A stretch of 48,965 nucleotides of DNA from an uncultured Oscillospiraceae bacterium (GCA_910579125.1 CAJTTH010000023.1:1-48965), one strand, 5' to 3'; counted from the stretch's first letter, positions 6,375 to 15,715 are shown. Numbers and translations are program-made. The notes: a model not told the origin generated them from the letters alone.

Positions 6375-8324
6375 ATGAATATTAAAAAAACAGCCGCTTC
6401 ATTGCTTGCGGCAGTAATGCTGACGGGTACAGCAATGTCTGCGGTAGGCACTTTTGCCGCTGACGTAATCATAACGGACGGCATACTGGACGAGGAGACG
6501 GGCTTGTTTTACGAGCCGCTTAATGACGGAACGCTGAGGGTAACGCTTTTAAAGGATTCTGCTGTAACCGCTTCTGATATTACAGTTCCCGAAACGTATG
6601 ACGGAAAAACCGTCTCTACAATTGATTGGGATATTACAAAAAATTTAACATCAATTTTTATACCCAAAACTATTACCAATATAAATCATACTGGTGGAAG
6701 CAATATCACAGATGTATCTATTGCCGAGGACAATCCGTCCTATTCTGTTATGGACGGCGTGTTATTCAATAAGGACAAAACAAAACTGTTGGCATATCCG
6801 GCAGGAAAACTCGAAACCGCCTACTCAATACCCGAAACAGTCACCGTGATCGACTATAATTCTTTTCAATATAGTATACTTGAAGAAATACTGATACCGA
6901 ATTCTGTAAAAACCATTAATGGTAATGCTTTCAAAAGCTGTCATTATCTTACATCGCTGAATATACCCGCAAGTGTTGAGAAATTCGGTGGAGGGTTTAA
7001 TGGCTCCGGGATCTCCGCTATAACTGTAGACGCTCAAAATAACAATTACTGCGCGATTGACGGCGTTGTGTTTTCCAAAGACCTTAAAACGCTCGTCGCA
7101 TATCCCGTGGGTAATACAGCAGAGGAATACGTCGTTCCGGACGGAACAGAGGTCATCGGCTCGGGCGCATTTCGTGGAAGTCAATATCTGAAAGCGATTG
7201 AACTGCCTGAAAGTATACTTGAGATAAAGAATGCTTTTTATAGTTGCTATGAGCTGTTGTCGGTGAAAATCCCCGACAAGGTGACTGTGCTTGATGGTGC
7301 GTTTGATCTCTGTCATTCGCTTGAATCTGTAACGCTTCCGTTGGGAATCAAGACCATCGAACGTTCTACATTCAGAAATTGTGTTTCTCTTAAAACCATA
7401 TATTTTAACGGTACAAAAGCCGATTGGGATATGATAGAGATTGACCCCAGACATAATTTGGACATGAACCATGCCACGATATATTTCTCCGACGGCACTT
7501 CCATAAACGGCGCTGGTCTCATAGAGGAAACCGATACAAGCACCGACCAAACTCCCGAGACGACAACTAACGAGGACGGCTCCAAAGATTTCACCCCGGG
7601 AGTTGAGAGAAAGGGTGTGCTTTCCAACGCGGATTTCGAGACCATGAAACAGATTAAGGCAAGCGCGCCTGCAGGAGCTTTTGGTGATGATGTTAAAATG
7701 AACGTTTCCCGCAGCAGTTCCGCAGCAAGCGGTAACTCCTTCGCGGTGGATATTACCTTTACGGACGATTCCGGCGAGGTACAGCCCGCAAAGGAGATTG
7801 TCGTAATGATCCCCGTTCCGGCAAAACTAAAAAACGCCGAAAAGATTTTTCTGTATCATATCGGCAACGATAACAAGCCCGTAAAGGTCGAAGCCGAAAC
7901 GCAGACCGTTGACGGTGAAAAATACATTGTGTTTAAAGCCGATCATTTCAGCATATTTATGCTTACCGACACGGAAATAAAAACGGACGGCACAGGTGGC
8001 GATGACAATACAAACTCGGGTGACAGCAACACAAGCAGTTCGGACGGCGGCAGCACAGGCAGTACCGGCGGCTCGTCCTCGACTGGCAGTTCAAATACAT
8101 CGTCTGCATGCTCTGATATAAGCAGTGAGACGACAAACTCCGATACTTCAAGCGAGCCGGCAAGCTCTGCGCTCGGTTACACCGAAAGCGTGTCCGACAC
8201 TCCCGAAAGTTCGTCAAGCGTTCCGTCTGGTGATAACGCCAATCCCTCAACGGGCGCAGCGTTTTCGGTATTGCCTATTGCGGCGGCAATATCCGCAGTT
8301 GTCGTTATCAAGAAGAAAAAGTAA
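6375..8324 (+). CDS. Secreted BspA-type leucine-rich-repeat protein with an NPSTG-like C-terminal anchor
   Basis: A 649-aa surface or secreted protein. Residues 1-29 are a signal peptide (SLLAAVMLTGTAMSAVGTFAA). About 45-375 are LRR_5-type repeats, recognisable as runs of I(P)..V..I...AF..C..L..I.IP with inserted Y.V.DGVLF/K..LLAYPAG units. About 400-535 is a beta-rich domain (VMIPVPAKLKNAEKIFLYHI, ADHSIFML). About 540-620 is a Ser/Thr/Gly-rich stalk. The end has NPSTG at 623-627, a hydrophobic segment and KKKK. That layout is a sorting signal, but with NPxTG instead of LPxTG, a form I know from ruminococcal proteins. BspA-like repeats usually mediate adhesion to host or polymer. SD AGGAGG fixes the start. 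It is monocistronic between its promoter and the hairpin at 8343. Confidence 0.88.
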   Translation: MNIKKTAASLLAAVMLTGTAMSAVGTFAADVIITDGILDEETGLFYEPLNDGTLRVTLLKDSAVTASDITVPETYDGKTVSTIDWDITKNLTSIFIPKTITNINHTGGSNITDVSIAEDNPSYSVMDGVLFNKDKTKLLAYPAGKLETAYSIPETVTVIDYNSFQYSILEEILIPNSVKTINGNAFKSCHYLTSLNIPASVEKFGGGFNGSGISAITVDAQNNNYCAIDGVVFSKDLKTLVAYPVGNTAEEYVVPDGTEVIGSGAFRGSQYLKAIELPESILEIKNAFYSCYELLSVKIPDKVTVLDGAFDLCHSLESVTLPLGIKTIERSTFRNCVSLKTIYFNGTKADWDMIEIDPRHNLDMNHATIYFSDGTSINGAGLIEETDTSTDQTPETTTNEDGSKDFTPGVERKGVLSNADFETMKQIKASAPAGAFGDDVKMNVSRSSSAASGNSFAVDITFTDDSGEVQPAKEIVVMIPVPAKLKNAEKIFLYHIGNDNKPVKVEAETQTVDGEKYIVFKADHFSIFMLTDTEIKTDGTGGDDNTNSGDSNTSSSDGGSTGSTGGSSSTGSSNTSSACSDISSETTNSDTSSEPASSALGYTESVSDTPESSSSVPSGDNANPSTGAAFSVLPIAAAISAVVVIKKKK

Positions 8325-8342
8325 ATTTCCCCAATAATTCAA

Positions 8343-8368
8343 ACGCGCCTTGTGCAAACAGGGCGCGT
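8343..8368 (+). terminator. Terminator of the LRR protein gene
   Basis: Stem ACGCGCC...GGCGCGT with inner TTGT/ACA pairing, followed by AATCTTTATC. Confidence 0.65.
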
Positions 8369-8418
8369 AATCTTTATCAAAAAATTAACAAAAAATTTCG
8401 CATTACCTCTTTTTTGTC

Positions 8419-8447
8419 TTGACATATCGCGCAAAATGTCATATAAT
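8419..8447 (+). promoter_or_regulatory. serC operon promoter
   Basis: -35 TTGACA (8419-8424), 17-bp spacer, -10 TATAAT (8442-8447); the serC start is 60 bp downstream. Confidence 0.88.
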
Positions 8448-8506
8448 AGAAACAGTGGGCTGTTATGTCCGAAATAATTTGGAAAATTTTTACAGGAGGA
8501 ATTCCA

Positions 8507-9586
8507 ATGAGAGTTTACAATTTCAGCGCGGGACCTGCGGTTCTGCCCGAGGAAGTATTGAAAGAGGCTGCCGACGAGATGCTCGACTACAACGGCACGG
8601 GTATGTCCGTTATGGAGATGTCGCACCGTTCCAAGGCATACGACGACATCATCAAGACCGCCGAGAAAGATATCCGCGAGTTGATGAACATTCCCGACAA
8701 CTACAAGGTGCTGTTTTTGCAGGGCGGCGCTTCTCAGCAGTTCGCGGCTGTGCCGATGAACCTGATGAAGAACAAGAAGGCTGCATACATCATTACGGGT
8801 CAGTGGGCGAAAAAGGCTTTTCAGGAAGCGAAAATCTACGGCGAGGCTGTTGATGTTGCGTCTTCCGCAGACAAGACTTTCTCGTATATCCCCGACTGCT
8901 CCGATCTCGATATTCCCGAGGACGCGGACTATGTTTACATCTGCGAGAACAATACCATTTACGGCACAAAGTTCCACACATTGCCGAACACCAAGGGCAA
9001 GACTCTCGTTGCTGACGTTTCCTCCTGCTTTTTAAGCGAACCAGTTGACGTTACCAAGTACGGCGTTATCTACGGCGGCGTTCAGAAGAATGTTGGTCCC
9101 GCGGGCGTTGTTATCGCTATTATCCGCGAGGATCTTATTACTGACGACGTTCTCCCGGGCACTCCCACTATGCTTAAGTGGAAAACTCAGGCGGACAACG
9201 ACAGCCTGTATAACACTCCCCCTTGCTACGGCATCTATATCTGCGGCAAGGTATTCAAGTGGATAAAGAAAATGGGCGGTCTCGAGGCGATGAAAGCTCA
9301 CAACGAGAAGAAAGCCAAGATACTGTATGACTTCCTTGATCAGTCCAAGCTGTTCAAGGGTACGGTTCGCCCCGAGGACCGTTCGCTTATGAACGTGCCG
9401 TTTGTTACGGGCAGCGAGGAGCTTGACGCGAAGTTCGTCAAGGAAGCAAAGGCTGCCGGCTTTGAGAACCTCAAGGGTCACAGAACCGTCGGCGGTATGA
9501 GAGCGTCTATCTACAACGCTATGCCTATCGAGGGCATTGAGAAGCTGATTGCCTTCATGAAGAAGTTTGAAGAGGAGAACGGCTGA
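8507..9586 (+). CDS. serC: Phosphoserine aminotransferase
   Basis: A 359-aa class V PLP enzyme converting 3-phosphohydroxypyruvate plus glutamate to phosphoserine, second step of serine synthesis. The start at 8507 follows AGGAGG and begins with the family hallmark RVYNFSAGPAVLP. GGASQQF binds the phosphate/PLP region, and the Schiff-base Lys lies in GGVQKNVGPAG. Length and the C-terminal HRTVGGMRASIYNAMP block match SerC. It is first gene of an operon with two small genes and serA. Confidence 0.96.
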   Translation: MRVYNFSAGPAVLPEEVLKEAADEMLDYNGTGMSVMEMSHRSKAYDDIIKTAEKDIRELMNIPDNYKVLFLQGGASQQFAAVPMNLMKNKKAAYIITGQWAKKAFQEAKIYGEAVDVASSADKTFSYIPDCSDLDIPEDADYVYICENNTIYGTKFHTLPNTKGKTLVADVSSCFLSEPVDVTKYGVIYGGVQKNVGPAGVVIAIIREDLITDDVLPGTPTMLKWKTQADNDSLYNTPPCYGIYICGKVFKWIKKMGGLEAMKAHNEKKAKILYDFLDQSKLFKGTVRPEDRSLMNVPFVTGSEELDAKFVKEAKAAGFENLKGHRTVGGMRASIYNAMPIEGIEKLIAFMKKFEEENG

Positions 9587-9601
9587 TTATCGGAGGAACA
9601 A

Positions 9602-9784
9602 ATGGCAAACAAGGAAAGATTTGTTAAGGTCTATTCACAGGGCATTTCAAATGTTACCGAGATCTGGGTCGACACCGAAACGGGCGTGAATTACATTTAT
9701 CATGTATCCGGATATTCGGGCGGTCTTACACCATTGCTCGACAAGGACGGAAAGCCTGTTGTTACTCCTGTTGAAAACAAATAA
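9602..9784 (+). CDS. Small DUF6440-family protein
   Basis: A 60-aa protein with the recognisable family pattern RFVKVYSQGISNVTEIWVD, then TGVNYIYH, GYSGGLTPLLD and GKPVVTP. The function of this family is unknown; small soluble proteins of this kind often bind metal or ligands, but nothing here proves it. It starts 15 bp after serC with SD CGGAGG and lies inside the serine operon, so it is co-transcribed with serC and serA. Confidence 0.8.
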   Translation: MANKERFVKVYSQGISNVTEIWVDTETGVNYIYHVSGYSGGLTPLLDKDGKPVVTPVENK

Positions 9785-9837
9785 ATATTTTGTTAATGCG
9801 CAAAATAAAGGGCTGATGATACTTTAAGGAGGAAATT

Positions 9838-9984
9838 ATGCCTGACAATGCGGAAATGATTGCAAAGCTTGCGGCGCAGCTTGAACAGCAGAAATTCTTG
9901 AACGAACTGAAAGCCTGCCAAACCCTTGATGATTTTCAGAAACTCATCGAAAAGTACGAGGCAATTTGCGAGAAACAAAAATAA
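9838..9984 (+). CDS. 48-aa helical small protein in the serine operon
   Basis: A short frame, ATG 9838 to TAA 9984, with a near-perfect SD (AAGGAGG) 7 nt upstream. The product begins MPDNAEMIAKLAAQLEQQ and continues through KFLNELKACQTLDDFQKLIEKYE. It is rich in Ala, Glu, Lys and Leu, predicted as one or two amphipathic helices, and has two Cys. I recognise no family. Position between the DUF6440 gene and serA, plus the strong SD, argue that it is translated. Confidence 0.7.
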   Translation: MPDNAEMIAKLAAQLEQQKFLNELKACQTLDDFQKLIEKYEAICEKQK

Positions 9985-10009
9985 AATTTACCGAAAGGGA
10001 ATGATTACA

Positions 10010-11173
10010 ATGTACAATATACAAACGTTAAACAAAATCGCCGCCTGCGGTACCGACCTGCTCGACAAGAGCAAGTATGCGTTCGCGGATGACATGGCAA
10101 ACCCCGACGCTATTCTTGTGCGTTCGGCGGCTATGCACGATATGGAGCTCGGCGATAACCTGCTCGCTATCGCGAGAGCTGGCGCGGGTGTAAACAATAT
10201 CCCGATCGACAAGTGCTCCGAAAAGGGTATCGTTGTGTTCAACACCCCCGGCGCTAACGCTAACGCCGTTAAGGAGCTTGTAATCTGCGGACTGCTGTTA
10301 AGCTCCCGTAAGATACCCGCTTCCATGGACTGGATAAAGACCCTCAAGGGTAAGGGCGACGAGGTCGGAAAGCTCGTTGAAAAGGGCAAGAGCCAATTTG
10401 TAGGTCCCGAAATTATGGGCAAAACGCTCGGCGTTATCGGTCTGGGCGCTATCGGCGTTCTGGTTGCGAACGCGGCGGCGGCTCTCGGTATGGACGTTAT
10501 CGGTTTCGATCCTTATCTTAACGTAGAGCACGCGTTGAAGCTTTCAGGCAAGGTGAAGTACGTCAAGGACATTAAGGAAATTTACGAAAAGAGCGATTAC
10601 ATCACGCTGCACGTTCCCGCAACCTCCGATACAAAGGGTATGATAGACGCGGACGCTATCGGTTTTATGAAAAAGAGCGTCAGACTTCTCAACTTCTCGC
10701 GCGACGCTCTTGTTGATGAAGCGGCTGTTATCAATGCGCTGGACAACGGCGGTATGGCTTGCTACGTGACCGATTTCGCGACTGACACGCTTATCGGTCA
10801 CGAGGGCGTTATCGCGCTGCCGCACCTCGGCGCGTCCACGCCCGAGAGCGAGGACAACTGCGCTGTTATGGCGTGCAACGAGATCAGAGACTACATCGAG
10901 CGTGGCGACATCAAAAACTCCGTAAATCTGCCGAATATGGAAATGGCAATTACGGGCAGCGCGAAGATCTGTGTTATCCACAAGAACGTGGAGGGCGTTA
11001 TAAACAACATCACCGCGCCTATCTCGACGGCGGGTATGAACATCGAGAATATGCAGAGCAAGTCCAAGAAGGACTATGCGTACACTTGTCTTGACGTTAA
11101 GGGCGATCCCGCTGGTATTGAGGATAAGCTCAAGGCTGTTGAGAACGTTGTCGGCGTTCGCGTTATCAAGTGA
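10010..11173 (+). CDS. serA: D-3-phosphoglycerate dehydrogenase with C-terminal ACT domain
   Basis: A 387-aa NAD-dependent dehydrogenase oxidising 3-phosphoglycerate to 3-phosphohydroxypyruvate, the first and feedback-controlled step of serine synthesis. The start at 10010 (MYNIQTLNKIAACG) is chosen because AAAGGGA lies 9 nt before it; an in-frame ATG at 10001 leaves no SD spacing. The NAD-binding motif is GVIGLGAIG. The catalytic Arg lies in LLNFSRDALVDE and the catalytic His in LPHLGAST. An ACT domain (about 315-387, ICVIHKNVEGVINNITAPIS) probably binds serine. It is last gene of the serC operon and ends at a strong terminator. Confidence 0.95.
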   Translation: MYNIQTLNKIAACGTDLLDKSKYAFADDMANPDAILVRSAAMHDMELGDNLLAIARAGAGVNNIPIDKCSEKGIVVFNTPGANANAVKELVICGLLLSSRKIPASMDWIKTLKGKGDEVGKLVEKGKSQFVGPEIMGKTLGVIGLGAIGVLVANAAAALGMDVIGFDPYLNVEHALKLSGKVKYVKDIKEIYEKSDYITLHVPATSDTKGMIDADAIGFMKKSVRLLNFSRDALVDEAAVINALDNGGMACYVTDFATDTLIGHEGVIALPHLGASTPESEDNCAVMACNEIRDYIERGDIKNSVNLPNMEMAITGSAKICVIHKNVEGVINNITAPISTAGMNIENMQSKSKKDYAYTCLDVKGDPAGIEDKLKAVENVVGVRVIK

Positions 11174-11194
11174 TCCGTATAAATGCAAACATTT

Positions 11195-11224
11195 ATCCCC
11201 CGTCGTTGTGACGGGGGATTTTTT
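11195..11224 (+). terminator. Terminator of the serine operon
   Basis: 9-bp GC-rich stem ATCCCCCGT / ACGGGGGAT (11195-11203, 11211-11219) with a six-T tail. It lies between convergent serA and dapL and may serve both. Confidence 0.9.
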
Positions 11225-11234
11225 GTGCGGTAAA

Positions 11235-12443
11235 TTATTTCAGCAGCTCTTTCAGCCTCTCCATGGCTTCCTTTGTAGCCTCGTGAGTGCCGAACGCGGT
11301 AAGTCTGAACCAACCGTCGCCGTTCTTTCCGAAGCCCGCGCCGGGAGTGCCGACCACCTGAATTTTCGTCAGGAGCATGTCGAAGAAATCCCATGAACCC
11401 ATGCCGTTCGGGCATTTCAGCCAAATGTACGGGGAGTTCACGCCGCCCGTGTACTTAATGCCCAGCTCGTCGCAGGTCTCGGAGATAACACGCGCGTTCT
11501 CCTGATAATACGCGATATTCTCCTTACATTGCTTCTGACCCTCGGCGGTGAACACAGCCTCCGCGCCGCGCTGAACGGGATAAGATACGCCGTTGAACTT
11601 GCTGCCCTGACGGCGCGCCCAGATCTCGCAGAGCTTAACGTCGTTTCCCGCGCTGTCTTTCTGGATAAGGTCGTTCGGCACGACCGTGTAGCCGCAGCGT
11701 GTTCCGGTAAAGCCCGCAGTCTTGGAGAGCGAGCAAATCTCGATAGCGCACTTTTTAGCGCCCTCAATGCAGTAGATAGAACGCGGAACGTCGTTCTCGG
11801 TGATGAACGCCTCGTAAGCCGCGTCGTAGATGATCACCGTGTTGTTCGCCAGCGCGTAGTCCACCCATTCCTTAAGCTGAGCCGTTTTGTAGACCGAGCC
11901 TGTGGGGTTGTTCGGCGAGCAGAGGTAGATAAGATCCGCTTTTACGGATTTGTCGGGCATAGCCGCAAAGCCGTTTTCCTCGGTGGAATCGGCGTAAATA
12001 ACGTCGTTTCCGTTCATGATGTTGGAGTCGACATAAACGGGATAAGCGGGGTCGGTGACAAGCACGGTGTTGCCGCTGCCGAATATGTCGATAATGTTTC
12101 CGCAGTCGGATTTTGCGCCGTCGGAAATACGTATCTCGTCGGCGGAAACATCCGCGCCGAAGCTCTTGTAATAATCGGAGACAGCGTTCCGCAGGAAGTC
12201 GTAGCCCGCGCCCGAATCCTCGTAGCCGCGGAACGTCTCGCGCTTGCCCATTTCGTCGGCAGCCTTTTTCATAGCGTCCACAACAACGGGCGCGAGCGGG
12301 CGCGTAACGTCGCCAATACCCATTTTGATAAGCCGTTTCGCCTCCTCGGGGTGCTCCTCGGAGTACGCGCGGATACGCTTTGCTATCTCAATGAAGAGGT
12401 AGTTTTTTTTCAGCTTTGAAAAGTTTTCGTTTAATTTCGCCAT
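11235..12443 (-). CDS. dapL: LL-diaminopimelate aminotransferase
   Basis: A 402-aa class I/II PLP aminotransferase converting tetrahydrodipicolinate directly to LL-diaminopimelate for lysine and peptidoglycan synthesis. Hallmarks: N-terminal LNENFSKLKKNYLF, IKMGIGDVTRPL, RGYEDSGAGYDFLR, DGAKSDCGNI, YLCSPNNPTGSVY, and the PLP Lys in SLSKTAGFTGTRCGY. It is monocistronic with its own promoter and SD (AAAGGAAACG). DapL replaces the succinylase/acetylase route in many Clostridia. Confidence 0.95.
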   Translation of the reverse strand: MAKLNENFSKLKKNYLFIEIAKRIRAYSEEHPEEAKRLIKMGIGDVTRPLAPVVVDAMKKAADEMGKRETFRGYEDSGAGYDFLRNAVSDYYKSFGADVSADEIRISDGAKSDCGNIIDIFGSGNTVLVTDPAYPVYVDSNIMNGNDVIYADSTEENGFAAMPDKSVKADLIYLCSPNNPTGSVYKTAQLKEWVDYALANNTVIIYDAAYEAFITENDVPRSIYCIEGAKKCAIEICSLSKTAGFTGTRCGYTVVPNDLIQKDSAGNDVKLCEIWARRQGSKFNGVSYPVQRGAEAVFTAEGQKQCKENIAYYQENARVISETCDELGIKYTGGVNSPYIWLKCPNGMGSWDFFDMLLTKIQVVGTPGAGFGKNGDGWFRLTAFGTHEATKEAMERLKELLK

Positions 12444-12484
12444 TTATCGTCGTTTCCTTTCATAAAAAATTATCATACACTATA

Positions 12485-12513
12485 ATTAAATCACAATTTT
12501 GTCGATTTGTCAA
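12485..12513 (-). promoter_or_regulatory. dapL promoter
   Basis: Minus strand: -35 TTGACA (12508-12513), 17-bp spacer, -10 TTTAAT (12485-12490). Confidence 0.7.
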
Positions 12514-12848
12514 GGTTAAAAAGCGATTTTTCGTCAATAATATTTTTGCGGTCTATTTTGTAAAAGTTCTAAAATGTTTTAAAATTACCTCACATTTTAG
12601 TCAATTGTAACAAAAAATCAAAAGAACGGAATTTTTTTTGGTTTGGGGCTTTAAAAAAAATGTAAAGTGTGCTATAATGTAGAAGTATGAGTGCGCGTAC
12701 TTTTTGAGCGCATGATGTGTCATTAGATTGCAAAACTGTTTAGTTTGATACATATATAAATTTATTGAGAATGTCTGCCCGGGGAAAGCTGTACGGCTTG
12801 CCGCACGGTTTTCGTGCGTTCCGTAAGCGGACAGGGGGAAGTGCTGTT
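12514..12848. other. dapL-murA divergent region with a long murA leader
   Basis: No gene seen. A plus-strand -10 TATAAT lies at 12673-12678 with only a poor -35 (TTTAAA). This implies a murA leader of about 165 nt. The leader has local stem potential (TGCGC...GCGCA near 12692-12712; CCGCACGG repeats near 12800) but no riboswitch I recognise. Confidence 0.5.
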
Positions 12849-14141
12849 TTGGAGAAATATGTAATTAAGGGCGGCGGAAAGCTCTCGGGAGAGGTTGTCG
12901 TAAGCGGCGCTAAAAACGCTGTTGTCGCAATTCTCCCCGCGACCATTCTTTCCGACGAGCCTTGTATCATTGAAAATATACCGAATATAAGCGACGTTAC
13001 CATTACCTTACAGATCATGCAGGAAATGGGAGCGAAGATCCGTATGCTGAATAAAACGACGGTGGAGATAGATCCCCGTCCGCTGAAAAATATGTCGATC
13101 CCGTATGAAAAAGCAAAGCTCATGCGCGCGACGACCTATTTCCTCAGCACGCTGCTGGGGAGATTTCACTCGGCGCATGTTTCCATGCCGGGCGGGTGTA
13201 ATCTCGGCGACCGTCCTATCGACCAGCACCTTAAGTGTTTTTCGGCGCTCGGCGCGCAGTGCGAGATAGACGGCGGCATGATCAATCTCCATGCGGATAA
13301 GCTGGTGGGCAATCAGATATTCTTTGATAAGAACTCCGTGGGAGCGACCATAAACGGCGTTATGGCGGCGGTAAAAGCCGAAGGACTTACCATAATCGAA
13401 AACGCGGCGAAGGAGCCGCACGTTGTCGATCTGGCGAACTGCCTGAACTCCATGGGCGCGGATATTATCGGCGCGGGCACGGACGTTATCAAAATACGCG
13501 GAGTGCGCGAGCTGCACGGAACGACGTACAGCGTTATCCCCGACCAGATCGAGGCGGGAACGTTTATGGCAGCGGCAGCGGCAACGCGCAGCAACATTCT
13601 GATAAAGAACGTTATACCCAAGCACCTCGAGCCTATCACCAACAAGCTGCTGAAAATAGGCGTTCAGGTGGAGCAGTTTGACGACTCCATACGCGTTATC
13701 GGCGGCGACAATTACGTCGGCACGACAATAAAGACCCAGCCGCACCCCGGTTTCCCGACCGATATGCAGCCGCAGATGTCCGCTGTGCTGACTTGCGCAA
13801 AGGGAGCGTCTATGGTCACGGAGAGCATTTTCGACAACCGTTTCCGTTATGTCGACGAGCTGCGCAGAATGGGTGCGAACATTTCGGTGGAGGGCAGAGT
13901 TGCCGTTATCGAGGGCGTTGAGCGGTTGAAGGGCGCGCCCGTAAAGACGACTGATCTGCGTGCGGGTGCGGCACTTATCGTAGCCGCATTGAGCGCAGAG
14001 GGCACATCCGAGATATATGACATCTTCCACGTCGAACGCGGTTATGAAAATATGGAAATAAAGTTGCGCGGTCTGGGCGCGGATATCCGCAAGGTATACG
14101 AACCCGATCCTTCCGATGCGTCGGTAAAGGCGGCAATTTAA
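12849..14141 (+). CDS. murA: UDP-N-acetylglucosamine 1-carboxyvinyltransferase
   Basis: A 430-aa enoylpyruvyl transferase for the first committed step of peptidoglycan synthesis. The start is TTG at 12849, nine bases after AGGGGGA. It gives the standard N-terminus EKYVIKGGGKLSGEV; the frame is open further upstream, but that extension has no family match. K22-N23 (SGAKNA) and the catalytic Cys117 in MPGGCNLGDRPID are present, so this copy should be fosfomycin-sensitive. It is followed after 11 bp by the MBL hydrolase gene. Confidence 0.94.
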   Translation: MEKYVIKGGGKLSGEVVVSGAKNAVVAILPATILSDEPCIIENIPNISDVTITLQIMQEMGAKIRMLNKTTVEIDPRPLKNMSIPYEKAKLMRATTYFLSTLLGRFHSAHVSMPGGCNLGDRPIDQHLKCFSALGAQCEIDGGMINLHADKLVGNQIFFDKNSVGATINGVMAAVKAEGLTIIENAAKEPHVVDLANCLNSMGADIIGAGTDVIKIRGVRELHGTTYSVIPDQIEAGTFMAAAAATRSNILIKNVIPKHLEPITNKLLKIGVQVEQFDDSIRVIGGDNYVGTTIKTQPHPGFPTDMQPQMSAVLTCAKGASMVTESIFDNRFRYVDELRRMGANISVEGRVAVIEGVERLKGAPVKTTDLRAGAALIVAALSAEGTSEIYDIFHVERGYENMEIKLRGLGADIRKVYEPDPSDASVKAAI

Positions 14142-14152
14142 CGGAGAGCGAA

Positions 14153-14941
14153 ATGGCAAGAATTTTTCCGATATGTTCCTCAAGCGAGGGCAACTCAACG
14201 TTTATCGGCACCCGCGGTCACGGAATCCTCGTGGACGCGGGCTGTTCGTTTCGCGCGCTGAACAATTCGCTGGCGCTGATAGACACCGATATGAGCGGCA
14301 TTGAGGCGATATTTATCACCCACGAGCACACCGACCATATAAAGGGTCTGGAGCAGATCGTCAAACATACGAAGATACCGCTGTTTGCAACGCCCGCGAC
14401 CGCCGAGGCGCTGCGCGCAAACGGAAAGGTACCGCGTGACGCGGTGATCTATGACGCTTACGATGGCTATAAAAGCGCGTCGTTCGAGGTGTGCGCGTTC
14501 AGTACTTCTCACGACGCGGCGGACAGCGTAGGCTATAAGGTGCGCTACGGCGGCGAATATTACGGTGTATGCACAGACACGGGTCACGTTACCGGGGAGG
14601 CGGAAAAGGCGCTTATCGGCTGCGCTGCGGTGCTGCTCGAGAGCAACTACGATGAGGATATGCTTCGGCGAAATCCCAATTATCACGCGGAATTGAAACG
14701 CCGCATAATGAGCGCACACGGTCATCTGTCGAACACGGACAGCGCGGAGTTCGCCGAAAAACTTGTACGCGGAGGAACGCGGCACCTTATACTCGGTCAT
14801 CTGTCGCGCGAGAACAACACCCCCGCCACCGCAAGGGGCTGCGCAAAACGGCTGCTGGAGGGGCGCGGACTGATCGAAGAGCGCGATTTTACATTAAACG
14901 TTGCGCCCGTGATGACGACGGGCGAATACATAAGCTGTTAG
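14153..14941 (+). CDS. MBL-fold metallohydrolase, WalJ/YycJ-like
   Basis: A 262-aa beta-lactamase-fold hydrolase. The metal-binding HxHxDH is T56-H-E-H-T-D-H62. Further ligand motifs are SHDAADSVGY, CTDTGHV and LGHLSREN. Opening residues ICSSSEGNSTFIG match the YycJ/WalJ group, associated with cell-wall and DNA-repair functions in Firmicutes. It lies 11 bp after murA and 10 bp before a membrane-protein gene, so it is in the murA operon. The physiological substrate is unknown. Confidence 0.88.
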   Translation: MARIFPICSSSEGNSTFIGTRGHGILVDAGCSFRALNNSLALIDTDMSGIEAIFITHEHTDHIKGLEQIVKHTKIPLFATPATAEALRANGKVPRDAVIYDAYDGYKSASFEVCAFSTSHDAADSVGYKVRYGGEYYGVCTDTGHVTGEAEKALIGCAAVLLESNYDEDMLRRNPNYHAELKRRIMSAHGHLSNTDSAEFAEKLVRGGTRHLILGHLSRENNTPATARGCAKRLLEGRGLIEERDFTLNVAPVMTTGEYISC

Positions 14942-14951
14942 AGGTGATTTT

Positions 14952-15710
14952 GTGAGCGGACGTATCAACGGGGACAAGGTCAACGGTCTGAAATTTATTT
15001 TTCTGGCGCTGTATTTTCTGATATTGACGACCGAGAGAGTGATAAGTCTTGTGGTGTGCTTTTCGGGAGATATGTCGGAGCTGGACGGACTGGACTATTA
15101 CATGATAGCTCTGACGATATTCGCGATCTTCGGCGCGTATATCATGGCTGTGATGAAATGCACCGACGCGTCAAAGCGTCAGGACGACGAGGATTTCGAG
15201 CCGAACGGCGACGTTTTCGGCAACCTCGCGATCGCGGCGGGAATACTCCTGCTCGGCGGTATGGTACACACAAACGGTTCTATACCCGTTATGCAGTTCA
15301 TTTCATACGGAATGATACTGATCTCCATGGCGATACACACTATACAGAACGTCAAGCTTCATCACGGCGCGGACAAAAAATGGCTCTCGTTCGCGTACAT
15401 CGTGGCGTACTCAATGGCGATACCCGTTGTGTATCATACGAATATCGAACTCGCGGCGGTGTTTGTTCCGCTGGAGTCCGTGGTCTCGGCGGGAATGGTC
15501 GCGCTGTTCACGATAATGCTCTCGAAGTTTTACGACGGCGACGGCGAGAGCGATTTCTCGCTTGTGCCTTTTCTTATCGCGATATTCGGCGATTTTCTGG
15601 TGTTGGCGATGCGCTGGCACGAGGAGGTCAACGTATTCGTGCTGATATTCATCTGCGTGACTGCCGTGCTTTGGTTCGCGGGGAATATACTTTGTATCAA
15701 GAGAAAATAA
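14952..15710 (+). CDS. Polytopic membrane protein of unknown function
   Basis: A 252-aa integral membrane protein starting at GTG 14952 with SD GAGGTG. About seven or eight hydrophobic helices: roughly 13-36, 47-66, 88-106, 110-128, 142-160, 164-187, 202-219 and 223-246. A charged acidic loop lies at about 73-86 (KRQDDEDFEPNGD) and another near 193-198 (DGDGES). No transporter or enzyme motif is visible and I do not recognise the family. It is last gene of the murA operon and ends at a strong hairpin. Confidence 0.75.
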   Translation: MSGRINGDKVNGLKFIFLALYFLILTTERVISLVVCFSGDMSELDGLDYYMIALTIFAIFGAYIMAVMKCTDASKRQDDEDFEPNGDVFGNLAIAAGILLLGGMVHTNGSIPVMQFISYGMILISMAIHTIQNVKLHHGADKKWLSFAYIVAYSMAIPVVYHTNIELAAVFVPLESVVSAGMVALFTIMLSKFYDGDGESDFSLVPFLIAIFGDFLVLAMRWHEEVNVFVLIFICVTAVLWFAGNILCIKRK

Positions 15711-15715
15711 ACTGT

